Origin: an uncultured Lentisphaeria bacterium
Lineage (GTDB): Bacteria > Verrucomicrobiota > Lentisphaeria > Victivallales > Victivallaceae
Direction of reading: 5' to 3'
NCBI GenBank assembly: GCA_903821255.1
Contig: CAIJKT010000004.1
Coordinates: forward strand, 1 to 14,743
Length of the DNA stretch: 14,743 nucleotides
Shown here piece after piece: positions 6,995-13,628 of this stretch; position 1 is the stretch's first letter; every line of letters begins with the position of its first letter. The notes under the pieces were generated by a model. It was not told the origin of the DNA. It worked only from the letters and a program-made list of their open reading frames with translations, and ran no database searches. Made by a program: the position numbers and the translations under genes.

Positions 6995-8104
6995 ATGTTT
7001 GAAGATGTAAATATAAAGACAGTGGCCTTAAATCCAATATATCAGCAGATTGCTGATATATTGAAGAAGAATATTATTTCCGGCAAGCTGCCGACCGGAA
7101 CAAAGCTGCCGCCGGAAGAATTGCTGGCTGTGAAATTCAATACCAGCAGAATGACATTGCGCAAAAGTCTGCGGATACTGGAACAGCAGAATCTCCTGGT
7201 GCAGCGTCATGGCCGTGGAACGTTTGTAACGTACAAAACGACTCCGAAGAAAAACCGTATAGCAGTAATCATCGGAAGAGATATACATAAAATATACGAT
7301 CCATATGTATTCAGGATATTGTCCGGCCTGAATGTAGCTCTGCAGGCAAATACCGGCAGTGAATTGCTGTTGCTGGACATGGATAAAAATGAAACTATTC
7401 TCCAGAAATTTCACTCGAGCAATAGTGACGGCATGATTTGTCTCGATGATTCAGCACGTGTGAAGGAAGAACTATTCCAGCCGGAATTCGCCAATATCCC
7501 AATGGTTTTTATGAACTGGCGGAGCTTCCCGAAAGGCAAAAACCTGTTTGAATATGCTGCTCGCGTCATCAGCAGACCCGGAGCGGTCGAAACCGCGGTG
7601 GCGCATCTGTCCGGGCTAGGCCACCGGCGGGTGGCATATATTGCCGCATGTTCACTTTTTTCCGATTTGAATTTGAGAAATGAAGAATTCCGCAAAGTTC
7701 GTTCGAAATATGGCTTTGATACCGACGATAAGCTGTATCGTGAATACATTTCCGATCCCGGCATCCGCTGGTATGATCAGGCCAGGGAGATTGCGCGGGA
7801 TCTGTGCCGGGACGGCAAGCGTCCGAGCGCGATTATCTGTCCCAATGCCTGCAACGCCTACGGAGCCTGGCAGGGGATCATGGACTGCGGGTTGCGGATT
7901 CCCGATGATATTTCGATTATCGGGTTTGACTGTGAAAGTTATTTCAATCCCAATTTGTCCACCATGAGCCAGCCGGTGATAGAAATGGCCGAAGCCGCCG
8001 CCGGATTGATCGTTAAAATGCTTGATAGCGGTAAATTGATGGAAAAAGAACTTACTTTTGACTTCCAATTGGAGGAAAGAGGCAGTTGCGCGCCTTTAAA
8101 ATAA
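6995..8104 (+). CDS. GntR/LacI-like (AraR-architecture) sugar-responsive regulator
   Basis: A transcriptional regulator of 369 residues. Residues ~12-80 are a GntR-type winged helix: PIYQQIADILKKNIISGKLP, TKLPPEELLAVKFNTSRMTLRKSL, and the wing RHGRGTFVTY. Residues ~88-365 are a LacI/GalR-type periplasmic-binding-protein-like sensor (PBP type I) with RIAVIIGRD, GLGHRRVAYIA (about 206-216), SAIICPNACNAYGAWQGI and the terminal signature IPDDISIIGFD (about 303-313). This two-part layout is that of AraR and relatives, which release DNA when they bind a sugar. GAGGG at 6983-6987 places the ribosome binding site 7 nt before the ATG. The gene has a perfect promoter with overlapping inverted repeats and heads a run of same-strand genes for secreted carbohydrate-active proteins, so those are its probable targets. 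The ligand cannot be told from the sequence. Confidence 0.88.
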   Translation: MFEDVNIKTVALNPIYQQIADILKKNIISGKLPTGTKLPPEELLAVKFNTSRMTLRKSLRILEQQNLLVQRHGRGTFVTYKTTPKKNRIAVIIGRDIHKIYDPYVFRILSGLNVALQANTGSELLLLDMDKNETILQKFHSSNSDGMICLDDSARVKEELFQPEFANIPMVFMNWRSFPKGKNLFEYAARVISRPGAVETAVAHLSGLGHRRVAYIAACSLFSDLNLRNEEFRKVRSKYGFDTDDKLYREYISDPGIRWYDQAREIARDLCRDGKRPSAIICPNACNAYGAWQGIMDCGLRIPDDISIIGFDCESYFNPNLSTMSQPVIEMAEAAAGLIVKMLDSGKLMEKELTFDFQLEERGSCAPLK

Positions 8105-8164
8105 GTATAAATGACGATTATATAAATTTAAAAACAAGCAACCTGAAATATAAGGAGAAGAAAA

Positions 8165-8866
8165 ATGAAACAGAAGAAGGTTTTTACGCTCATCGAACTC
8201 TTGGTAGTGATAGCTATCATAGCTATTCTTGCCAGCATGCTGCTGCCGGCGCTGAACAAAGCCAGAGGCAAAGCCCAGGCAATCAAGTGCGCTTCCAATC
8301 TTAAACAGCTCGGTTCGGCAATAATTGCCTATACGATGGATAACCTGGACTATTTCCCTTATAACGATCCGGGAGACAAACAATATTATATGAAATGCGC
8401 TCCATATTTTAAACTGGGGGCGAAAAGCTCTAATTTTGCTGGCGGCGCGGGTTTTGTGTCAAATAAAAATAGTATTTTGTATTGCCAAACTAACGTCAAT
8501 GTGGATTGGGCTAACAACTATTACGGCAGCAACTACGCATTCAACGGCACATTGCTGGGCTACTCTGCCTGGGGCGGCGCTCCCAGTTATTGCCAGCGGA
8601 TTAATATTCTGAAGAAGTCAACGCAGGATTGTATGCTGGTTGATGTTGTCGGCACAACCGTTTATGGTTATAATCTTAACCATCGTACCGGATTATTGGG
8701 AGGAGCAAATCTGATGCCGGCGTTTATCCACAGTCTGCAGGCCAACATGCTGTTTGCCGATGGCCATGTCAGTACGGTGAAAATTCCGATTACCGGACAA
8801 TATCCGGACAATGTTATCGTTCATGACGGCAATTGGGGCAACAGCCCGGAAAAAATCTGGCAGTAA
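8165..8866 (+). CDS. Prepilin-type pseudopilin-like protein with C-terminal H-X9-DG motif
   Basis: A 233-residue type II secretion/type IV pilin-like protein. After a short basic leader (MKQKKV) comes the class III signal segment [16 protein letters not shown], with Glu11 at mature position +5, a hydrophobic helix to about residue 30, then LPALNKAR...[11 protein letters not shown], typical of the DUF1559/H-X9-DG prepilin group found in PVC bacteria. The C-terminal motif H189-x9-D199-G200 ([15 protein letters not shown]) is intact. The residue before the expected cleavage site is Val rather than the usual Gly; leaders ending without Gly seem common in Lentisphaerota. The protein should sit in the inner membrane or in a pseudopilus-like fibre. 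The ribosome binding site AAGGAG (8152-8157) is 7 nt before ATG. It lies 60 bp after the regulator gene with no terminator between, so readthrough is likely. Its partner machinery is not in the window. Confidence 0.88.
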   Translation: MKQKKVFTLIELLVVIAIIAILASMLLPALNKARGKAQAIKCASNLKQLGSAIIAYTMDNLDYFPYNDPGDKQYYMKCAPYFKLGAKSSNFAGGAGFVSNKNSILYCQTNVNVDWANNYYGSNYAFNGTLLGYSAWGGAPSYCQRINILKKSTQDCMLVDVVGTTVYGYNLNHRTGLLGGANLMPAFIHSLQANMLFADGHVSTVKIPITGQYPDNVIVHDGNWGNSPEKIWQ

Positions 8867-8933
8867 AAAACAATGTCACGGCATATTGATTGCCTAAGCA
8901 TAATTTTTTAAAATATAAAAGAGGATAGTTTCG

Positions 8934-9473
8934 ATGAATAAAGTTTTAACATGGTTGATGGCAATGCTGTTTGCGTCTGGTTACTGTTTCGCTGAAAATC
9001 TGCTTCCAAGCAATCTCGGGAGTTTTGAATCGGATGACAGTCTTGCGCAGGTGGAGTTCACGTGGAAACCGGCGGATAAGGAATTAAATGAATTGTGCCG
9101 GATCACGAAGAATGAAAGTTATTGCGGCAGTTCAGCGCTGGAACTGCACACGAAATGTCCGGAATATTACGGTGTTTTTGCACAGGCGAAGGGCGATGCG
9201 TTCAAGGCTGGAGAAACCTATACGGCATCGGCTTACGTCAAGGCGCCGGAACCGATGAATGTGCTAATTTATCTGATCACTTATGATGAGTTGTGGAAAA
9301 CGAACAAAGGCGACAAGTTTTATTATATGAAAGCCGGTCCGGAATGGAAACAGATCAAAGTAACTTTCATCTTGCCGAAAGACTCTAAAATTCTGGGGGC
9401 GATAGTCCGTGCCGGCAGTGAAGAGACCTCGCCTAAGGTTTTCTATGTGGATGAATTGAAAATTGAGCCGGGC
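8934..9473 (+). repeat. Tandem paralogous duplication, copy 1
   Basis: The first 540 bases of this gene align codon for codon with 9685-10224 at a constant offset of 751 bases. About 141 of 180 encoded residues are identical, counting the divergent signal peptide; beyond residue ~180 similarity ends abruptly. The least conserved part is the signal-peptide core and the best conserved blocks are ELCRITKNESYCG and IYLITYDELWKT. Confidence 0.9.
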
Positions 9474-9527
9474 GCGAATGCTGAATCCGTTGTGTCGAAT
9501 AGAATTGAGTCCCCGCAAGGGAAATAG
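8934..9527 (+). CDS. Small secreted carbohydrate-binding-module-like protein
   Basis: A 197-residue secreted protein consisting of a Sec signal peptide (MNKVLTWLMAMLFASGYCFA, cleavage probably after Ala20) and a single beta-sandwich-like domain. The domain's features are those of CBM4/9- or CBM6-type galactose-binding-like folds: ENLLPSNLGSFES at its start, ALELH, FKAGETYTASAYVKAPEP, EWKQIKVTFILP, and the closing YVDELKIEPG. In such modules the phrase 'xGxTYTxSAYVK...' and a terminal 'YVDDVxL' strand recur. A low-complexity tail of ~20 residues follows. The protein is about 78% identical without gaps, by hand alignment over ~180 residues, to the N-terminus of the next gene product, so it is a stand-alone copy of that protein's binding module. 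GAGGA (8921-8925) is 8 nt before the ATG. No catalytic domain is present. Binding to carbohydrate is inferred from fold and context. Confidence 0.75.
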   Translation: MNKVLTWLMAMLFASGYCFAENLLPSNLGSFESDDSLAQVEFTWKPADKELNELCRITKNESYCGSSALELHTKCPEYYGVFAQAKGDAFKAGETYTASAYVKAPEPMNVLIYLITYDELWKTNKGDKFYYMKAGPEWKQIKVTFILPKDSKILGAIVRAGSEETSPKVFYVDELKIEPGANAESVVSNRIESPQGK

Positions 9528-9548
9528 AAATACTGTGTATGGTCGATG

Positions 9549-9578
9549 ACAGCAGCATGCCGTGCGGCATACTGCTGT
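9549..9578 (+). other. Strong intergenic hairpin without a T-tract
   Basis: ACAGCAG (9549-9555) pairs with CTGCTGT (9572-9578); after one C/A mismatch, ATGCC (9557-9561) pairs with GGCAT (9566-9570) around the tetraloop GTGC. There is no T-run, so it is not a standard intrinsic terminator. It lies 21 bp past the stop of the small secreted gene and could protect the upstream mRNA from 3' decay or set differential expression of the two paralogues. Confidence 0.7.
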
Positions 9579-9606
9579 ATGGCGGAAATATCGATTTTGT
9601 GTTCAG

Positions 9607-9637
9607 GAGCAAATGGTGAAACGTTTTCGATTTGCTC
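9607..9637 (+). promoter_or_regulatory. Inverted repeat upstream of the large glycoside hydrolase gene
   Basis: GAGCAAAT (9607-9614) and ATTTGCTC (9630-9637) form perfect 8-bp arms around a 15-nt centre holding a near-palindromic GAAACGTTTTC. The AAACGTTT core is common in LacI-family operators, so this may be an operator; as RNA it would be a stem-loop. No convincing promoter hexamers were found next to it, and no regulator can be assigned from the sequence. Confidence 0.45.
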
Positions 9638-9684
9638 TTAGGACATATTGAGTCACTAATCCATTTATTTAAAAGGTAATATTG

Positions 9685-10224
9685 ATGAACAAAATCACTT
9701 CACTGATTGTATTTTTGGTGTTTGCGTCCGGTTTCTGTTTCGCGGAAAATCTGCTGCCGGACAATCTCGGAAGTTTTGAATCGGAGGACAGTCTGGCGAA
9801 GACTGTATTCATGTGGAAACCGGCAAACATGGAATTGGGTGAATTGTGCCGGATCACGAAGAATGAAAGCTATTGCGGGCGTTCCGCGCTGGAACTGCAC
9901 GCCAAATACCCGGAGTATTACGGTGTTTTTGCTCAGGCCAGGGGCGATGTGTTTAAGGCAGGGGAGACTTATACGGCGTCGGCTTATGTCAGAGCTCCGG
10001 AACCGGCGAATATCTTTATTTATTTGATTACTTATGACGAGTTATGGAAAACCAGCAAAGGCGACAAGTTTTATTATACAAAAGTCGGTCCGGAATGGAA
10101 GCAGATCAAAGTGACTTTAAAATTGCCTAAAGACGCTAAAATCCTGGGGACAATTGTCCGGATCGGCAGCGATGAGACCTCGCCGAGAACTTTCTATGTG
10201 GATGAATTGAAAATCGAACCGGGC
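9685..10224 (+). repeat. Tandem paralogous duplication, copy 2
   Basis: This is the second copy of the signal-peptide-plus-binding-module unit. It aligns gaplessly with 8934-9473. Here it continues in frame through a short linker (about residues 181-200, Glu/Ala-rich) into the CBM9-like domain. This suggests that either the upstream gene is a truncated duplicate or the module was recruited to the hydrolase from it. Confidence 0.9.
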
Positions 10225-13200
10225 GCGGATGCCACGGCCATCGAACCGGGCAGGATTGAGGCGGAAGAACAGTTGCAGGCGAAAGGAATAATCCCGTCTG
10301 TGCAGACTCCGGCGCTTGACGGCAGACTGGGCGATCCCGCCTGGAAAAATGCGCTGACCATAGACAAATTCTATCTGACCGACGGCAGCGGCAAGGCCGC
10401 GCCGCAGCGCACTGAAGTTAAAATGATGTATGATGACAAAAACATCTACTTCGGGTTCAAATGCGAAGAGAAGAATGCGGGAGCGATGAAGTGCGATTCC
10501 ACTCCGGAAAAAACCTACTGGAGCGATGACCGGGTGGAGATTCATGCCAATCCGCTGGGTTATGCCGGCCAGTCAGCTTATTTTTCAGTTAATGCCGATG
10601 GTGTTTATACGACAAAGATGCCGCTGGGAGACCGGAATCTGAAGCCGGAGATAAAGACTGCCAAAAGCAATGGCTTCTGGACTGTGGAGGTCGCCATTCC
10701 GGCTGCGGCTTACGGTAAAGCAGGCTTGGCCGGACAGACCTGGTATTTCAGCATCGGCCGTTTTCACCGCACTTCTTTTAATGGTGCAAGCTGTATTGCT
10801 CCGATTAAAGGCGGATTCAGTACATTGCCGGAGGCGTTTCAGCCGTTTGTATTTTCTGATGACAGCAGCCGGAATCTGCCTCCGGTCATGACTTTGACTC
10901 AAGGCGACATGGCCGGCTATTCCAATAACACCGGCGGCAATGCGCTCGTCTTTCAATTGAATGACAAAGAACTGTTGGCACACGATTTGGAGCTTGCAGT
11001 GACTTCCGCCGTCAACGGTCAAGCCGTTGCCGGGCAGAAGCTGACGGCCCACCCGCCATTTAAAAATAACCGTGCGGTATTTTATTACAATACTGCCGGG
11101 AAGGAGAATGAAATACTGCATTTCACGCTGAAGTCGGAAGGGAAAACCGTTTTCTCCTCCGGCAATGATCTGAACATACTATGCCCGCCCTGCCGGGTGT
11201 TCAAGACTGCCAGCCCGCTGTTTCAGGAATTGGTGAAGAGCGGCCCGGTGGGAAAGCGCATATTTTTTAGCTGGCAGCATCCGGTAAGCGAGGAGAACTA
11301 TTCGCTGGCGCTGAAATACGCCAAACCGTATTCTCAGGAACAACGGCTGCGCGAACTGAAAGATGCCGGTATCAGTGTTCTCTCCAGAGATGCAACCGAC
11401 CTGTACAAATCATTGCCATCGGTATTGCCGGGAAACTATTATTGGGACCGGGAAAAATTGAATATGGCTGTTCTGTCGAAAAAGGTTGAAGCCGGTGAAG
11501 TTCTGCCGTTCACGGTTTACGCATATTACAATATTTCCGGAATTTCCCCTGCTGGCGAAAAGGGCGTAACTCTGGATAAAAACGGTTATTTCGGCTGGCC
11601 GCCGGACCCAATTAACCGGCAGACACATAAAGACGGGGTCAAAGCAGTATTGGACAAATACGGACCGAGTATCGGTATAATGTGGGCAGGCGACGAACAA
11701 TTCTGGGTTAATCATGATCATGGATTAAAAATGAATTCGCCGCATAATCAGGCGAATAAAACCGGATTTCTGGAAAAAGCGAATCAGGAAGTCAAGGACA
11801 AATACGGTTTCGGCAAATTCGGTATTCCGTGGGGAATGGATTCAAAATCACCGGACTATCCGTATTGCAGGCGGGCCTATATTTCCTGGCTGCATGACAA
11901 GTTGCTGGCGATGAACAAGGATACTCGTGCCCTTGTCAAAGCAAAATTCCCTGACATGCCGGTAATGTCGGACGATGCTTATGGTGTTCCTTCGGTTGCC
12001 GGAGTCCAGTACTGGTATCAGTATGCTGACATCGGCACGTTTCAACTTGGCGAAGGCGGTGTTTCGGCGGAACGGCAGATCGAGCAGTATGCGTTCTCCA
12101 CCAAAATGGTTAAAGACCTTTCCGGCGTTAAGAAGCTCTCCGTTTGTCCGCATGAAGCATTGGACGGTTATCCGTCCACGACTACTCTGGAGGAGGCCAG
12201 GGAGCTTTACAGTCAGGCGCTGCGCGGCGGCACGGACGGATTTCAATACTGGCCGGCATCATTTGGCGGACAGGACAAACCGCCGGTATATGCCGCCGCG
12301 GTCAGCGAAGGCTATCCGCTGTCCTGGCAGTACATGCTGGAAGTCACCAGACTGCTTAACACCATGCCGCCGCTGAAATTCCCGGAAAGCGCCGATACCG
12401 CGATTTTTGTTTCCGACGAAGCGCTGAAATGTGACAGCAGTTGTTTTGATCGTTTTTCAGTAGCATTTGCGCTGCTGGGCACTTCAGCACATGCCTGGTT
12501 TAAATTTATCAGCGATACCATGCTGGAACAGGACCGCGCGAAACTGAGCGATTATAAAATAATCTATATGCCTTATATTCAATATGTGAAGGAGGATACG
12601 ATAAAGCGGCTGATTGAATATGTGGAAAACGGCGGCACGCTGATTTGCGGCGATCCGAAGGCCTTTGAGAACGATATTTCCTCCGCACCGCTGGCGCAGT
12701 ACCGCGAAAAGCTTTTCGGAGTCAAAGCCATCGTTCCGGATAACTCTCCGGCCATAAGCTGCCGCATCGGCAGCCGCAAATTGCCGGTTGACGGCGACCG
12801 CTTCCGCCTGCAGCTTGACGGCAAAGCCAGAGTAATCGGCTCCTATGCCGACGGTGCCCCGGCAGTCGTCGAAAAACGGACAGGCAAAGGCAAAGCGCTC
12901 TATTTCGGCTTTGTGCCGTTCAGCCGCGTTGCTATTGGCAGCAGCGACTGGAAGGACTTTATGAAAGAATTGCATGTGGCGCAGGGCGGAACCGTCGGCT
13001 ATGATATCTGGCGTTTCAAATTGCCGGAGCCCAAGGTGAAACCGGCGGCCACCCCGTCCGGAAAATGTCTTACCGGCAATTACGCTTACTGGAACCGGCA
13101 TCGTCTGCTGGACGGTGTTATTTTTAATTTGAAGCTCGACGGCGCCTGCGAGATCAGCCGCGGCGGCAAAATTAAGTCTGCCGGCTTTAAAGACTCCAGG

Positions 13201-13569
13201 CTGACCGACCGCCGCAGTGTTTTCACCCGTATCAAAGAATATTCAGGCGGAACGCCTGATAAATTTGTCGAAACTTTTGACAGCGCCGGAGCCGACTCGA
13301 TAATCATTGATCTGAAAGATAAATTTCCGCTTGACCGCCTGATCCTGTATTATGCCGGCAATCTGCCGGAAATGACTGTTTCAGTCAGCGACGATAAGCT
13401 GACATGGACGGTTGCCGGACAAATTCCGGCGGCAAAGACCGTTCCGCTTGAAGTCAGTGAAGTCAAATTCAATTTTACCGATGTGAACCGCCGGTATGTC
13501 AAACTGGATTTTACCATCAGCGCTCAGGAAAAACTGATTCTGGCGGAACTGGAACTGTGGAGCAAGTGA
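9685..13569 (+). CDS. Large secreted multidomain putative glycoside hydrolase
   Basis: A 1294-residue secreted protein. Apparent order: Sec signal peptide (1-20, ending FCFA); a CBM-like module (21-180) duplicated from the gene upstream; a CBM9/DOMON-like domain (about 201-392: PALDGRLGDPAWKNA, VKMMYDDKNIYFGFKCEE, SDDRVEIHANP, WTVEVAIP); a linker domain; a probable TIM barrel (about 515-900); a Rossmann-like domain (about 905-1100: YKIIYMPYIQYVKEDTIKRL then YVENGGTLICGD) like the glutamine-amidotransferase-type 'trimerisation' domain of GH42 beta-galactosidases; and a discoidin/F5-8C-like module (about 1126-1294). Candidate catalytic acids are Glu671 (AGDEQFW) and Glu824 (CPHEALDGYP), a clan GH-A-like spacing, but neither motif matches a family I recognise. 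It probably cleaves polysaccharide or glycoprotein glycans at the cell surface. The start is the ATG at 9685 with AAAAGG (9671-9676) 8 nt upstream; the in-frame TTG one codon earlier is not needed. Confidence 0.72.
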   Translation: MNKITSLIVFLVFASGFCFAENLLPDNLGSFESEDSLAKTVFMWKPANMELGELCRITKNESYCGRSALELHAKYPEYYGVFAQARGDVFKAGETYTASAYVRAPEPANIFIYLITYDELWKTSKGDKFYYTKVGPEWKQIKVTLKLPKDAKILGTIVRIGSDETSPRTFYVDELKIEPGADATAIEPGRIEAEEQLQAKGIIPSVQTPALDGRLGDPAWKNALTIDKFYLTDGSGKAAPQRTEVKMMYDDKNIYFGFKCEEKNAGAMKCDSTPEKTYWSDDRVEIHANPLGYAGQSAYFSVNADGVYTTKMPLGDRNLKPEIKTAKSNGFWTVEVAIPAAAYGKAGLAGQTWYFSIGRFHRTSFNGASCIAPIKGGFSTLPEAFQPFVFSDDSSRNLPPVMTLTQGDMAGYSNNTGGNALVFQLNDKELLAHDLELAVTSAVNGQAVAGQKLTAHPPFKNNRAVFYYNTAGKENEILHFTLKSEGKTVFSSGNDLNILCPPCRVFKTASPLFQELVKSGPVGKRIFFSWQHPVSEENYSLALKYAKPYSQEQRLRELKDAGISVLSRDATDLYKSLPSVLPGNYYWDREKLNMAVLSKKVEAGEVLPFTVYAYYNISGISPAGEKGVTLDKNGYFGWPPDPINRQTHKDGVKAVLDKYGPSIGIMWAGDEQFWVNHDHGLKMNSPHNQANKTGFLEKANQEVKDKYGFGKFGIPWGMDSKSPDYPYCRRAYISWLHDKLLAMNKDTRALVKAKFPDMPVMSDDAYGVPSVAGVQYWYQYADIGTFQLGEGGVSAERQIEQYAFSTKMVKDLSGVKKLSVCPHEALDGYPSTTTLEEARELYSQALRGGTDGFQYWPASFGGQDKPPVYAAAVSEGYPLSWQYMLEVTRLLNTMPPLKFPESADTAIFVSDEALKCDSSCFDRFSVAFALLGTSAHAWFKFISDTMLEQDRAKLSDYKIIYMPYIQYVKEDTIKRLIEYVENGGTLICGDPKAFENDISSAPLAQYREKLFGVKAIVPDNSPAISCRIGSRKLPVDGDRFRLQLDGKARVIGSYADGAPAVVEKRTGKGKALYFGFVPFSRVAIGSSDWKDFMKELHVAQGGTVGYDIWRFKLPEPKVKPAATPSGKCLTGNYAYWNRHRLLDGVIFNLKLDGACEISRGGKIKSAGFKDSRLTDRRSVFTRIKEYSGGTPDKFVETFDSAGADSIIIDLKDKFPLDRLILYYAGNLPEMTVSVSDDKLTWTVAGQIPAAKTVPLEVSEVKFNFTDVNRRYVKLDFTISAQEKLILAELELWSK

Positions 13570-13628
13570 TTAACAATGGTTGATATAGTGTTGTTGAAGT
13601 TCCAATTATATAATGAATGGAGGACAGT

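Noticed and set aside
8880..8908. Possible terminator between the pseudopilin and the small secreted protein
   Set aside because: Only a 4-bp stem (GGCA/TGCC with a 7-nt loop) is present, and it is separated from the T-run by several bases; too weak to call.
9617..9630. Catabolite-responsive element (cre-like) at TGAAACGTTTTCGA
   Set aside because: The CG centre is displaced by one base from the TGNAANCGNNNNCA pattern and the 3' half ends GA instead of CA, so a CcpA-type site is not supported.
9682..9687. TTG at 9682 as start of the large hydrolase
   Set aside because: The ATG in the next codon has correct spacing from AAAAGG and yields the same MNK signal-peptide start as the upstream paralogue.
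12484..13101. 205-residue open frame on the - strand inside the large hydrolase
   Set aside because: The + strand frame is continuous and carries the amidotransferase-like motifs here. The opposite frame has low-complexity Ala/Arg/Phe-rich content typical of shadow frames.
13585..13614. Promoter for the TIGR03790-like gene
   Set aside because: TATAAT at 13609-13614 is perfect, but no -35 lies at 16-18 bp, and a start from it would leave almost no 5' leader before GGAGG.
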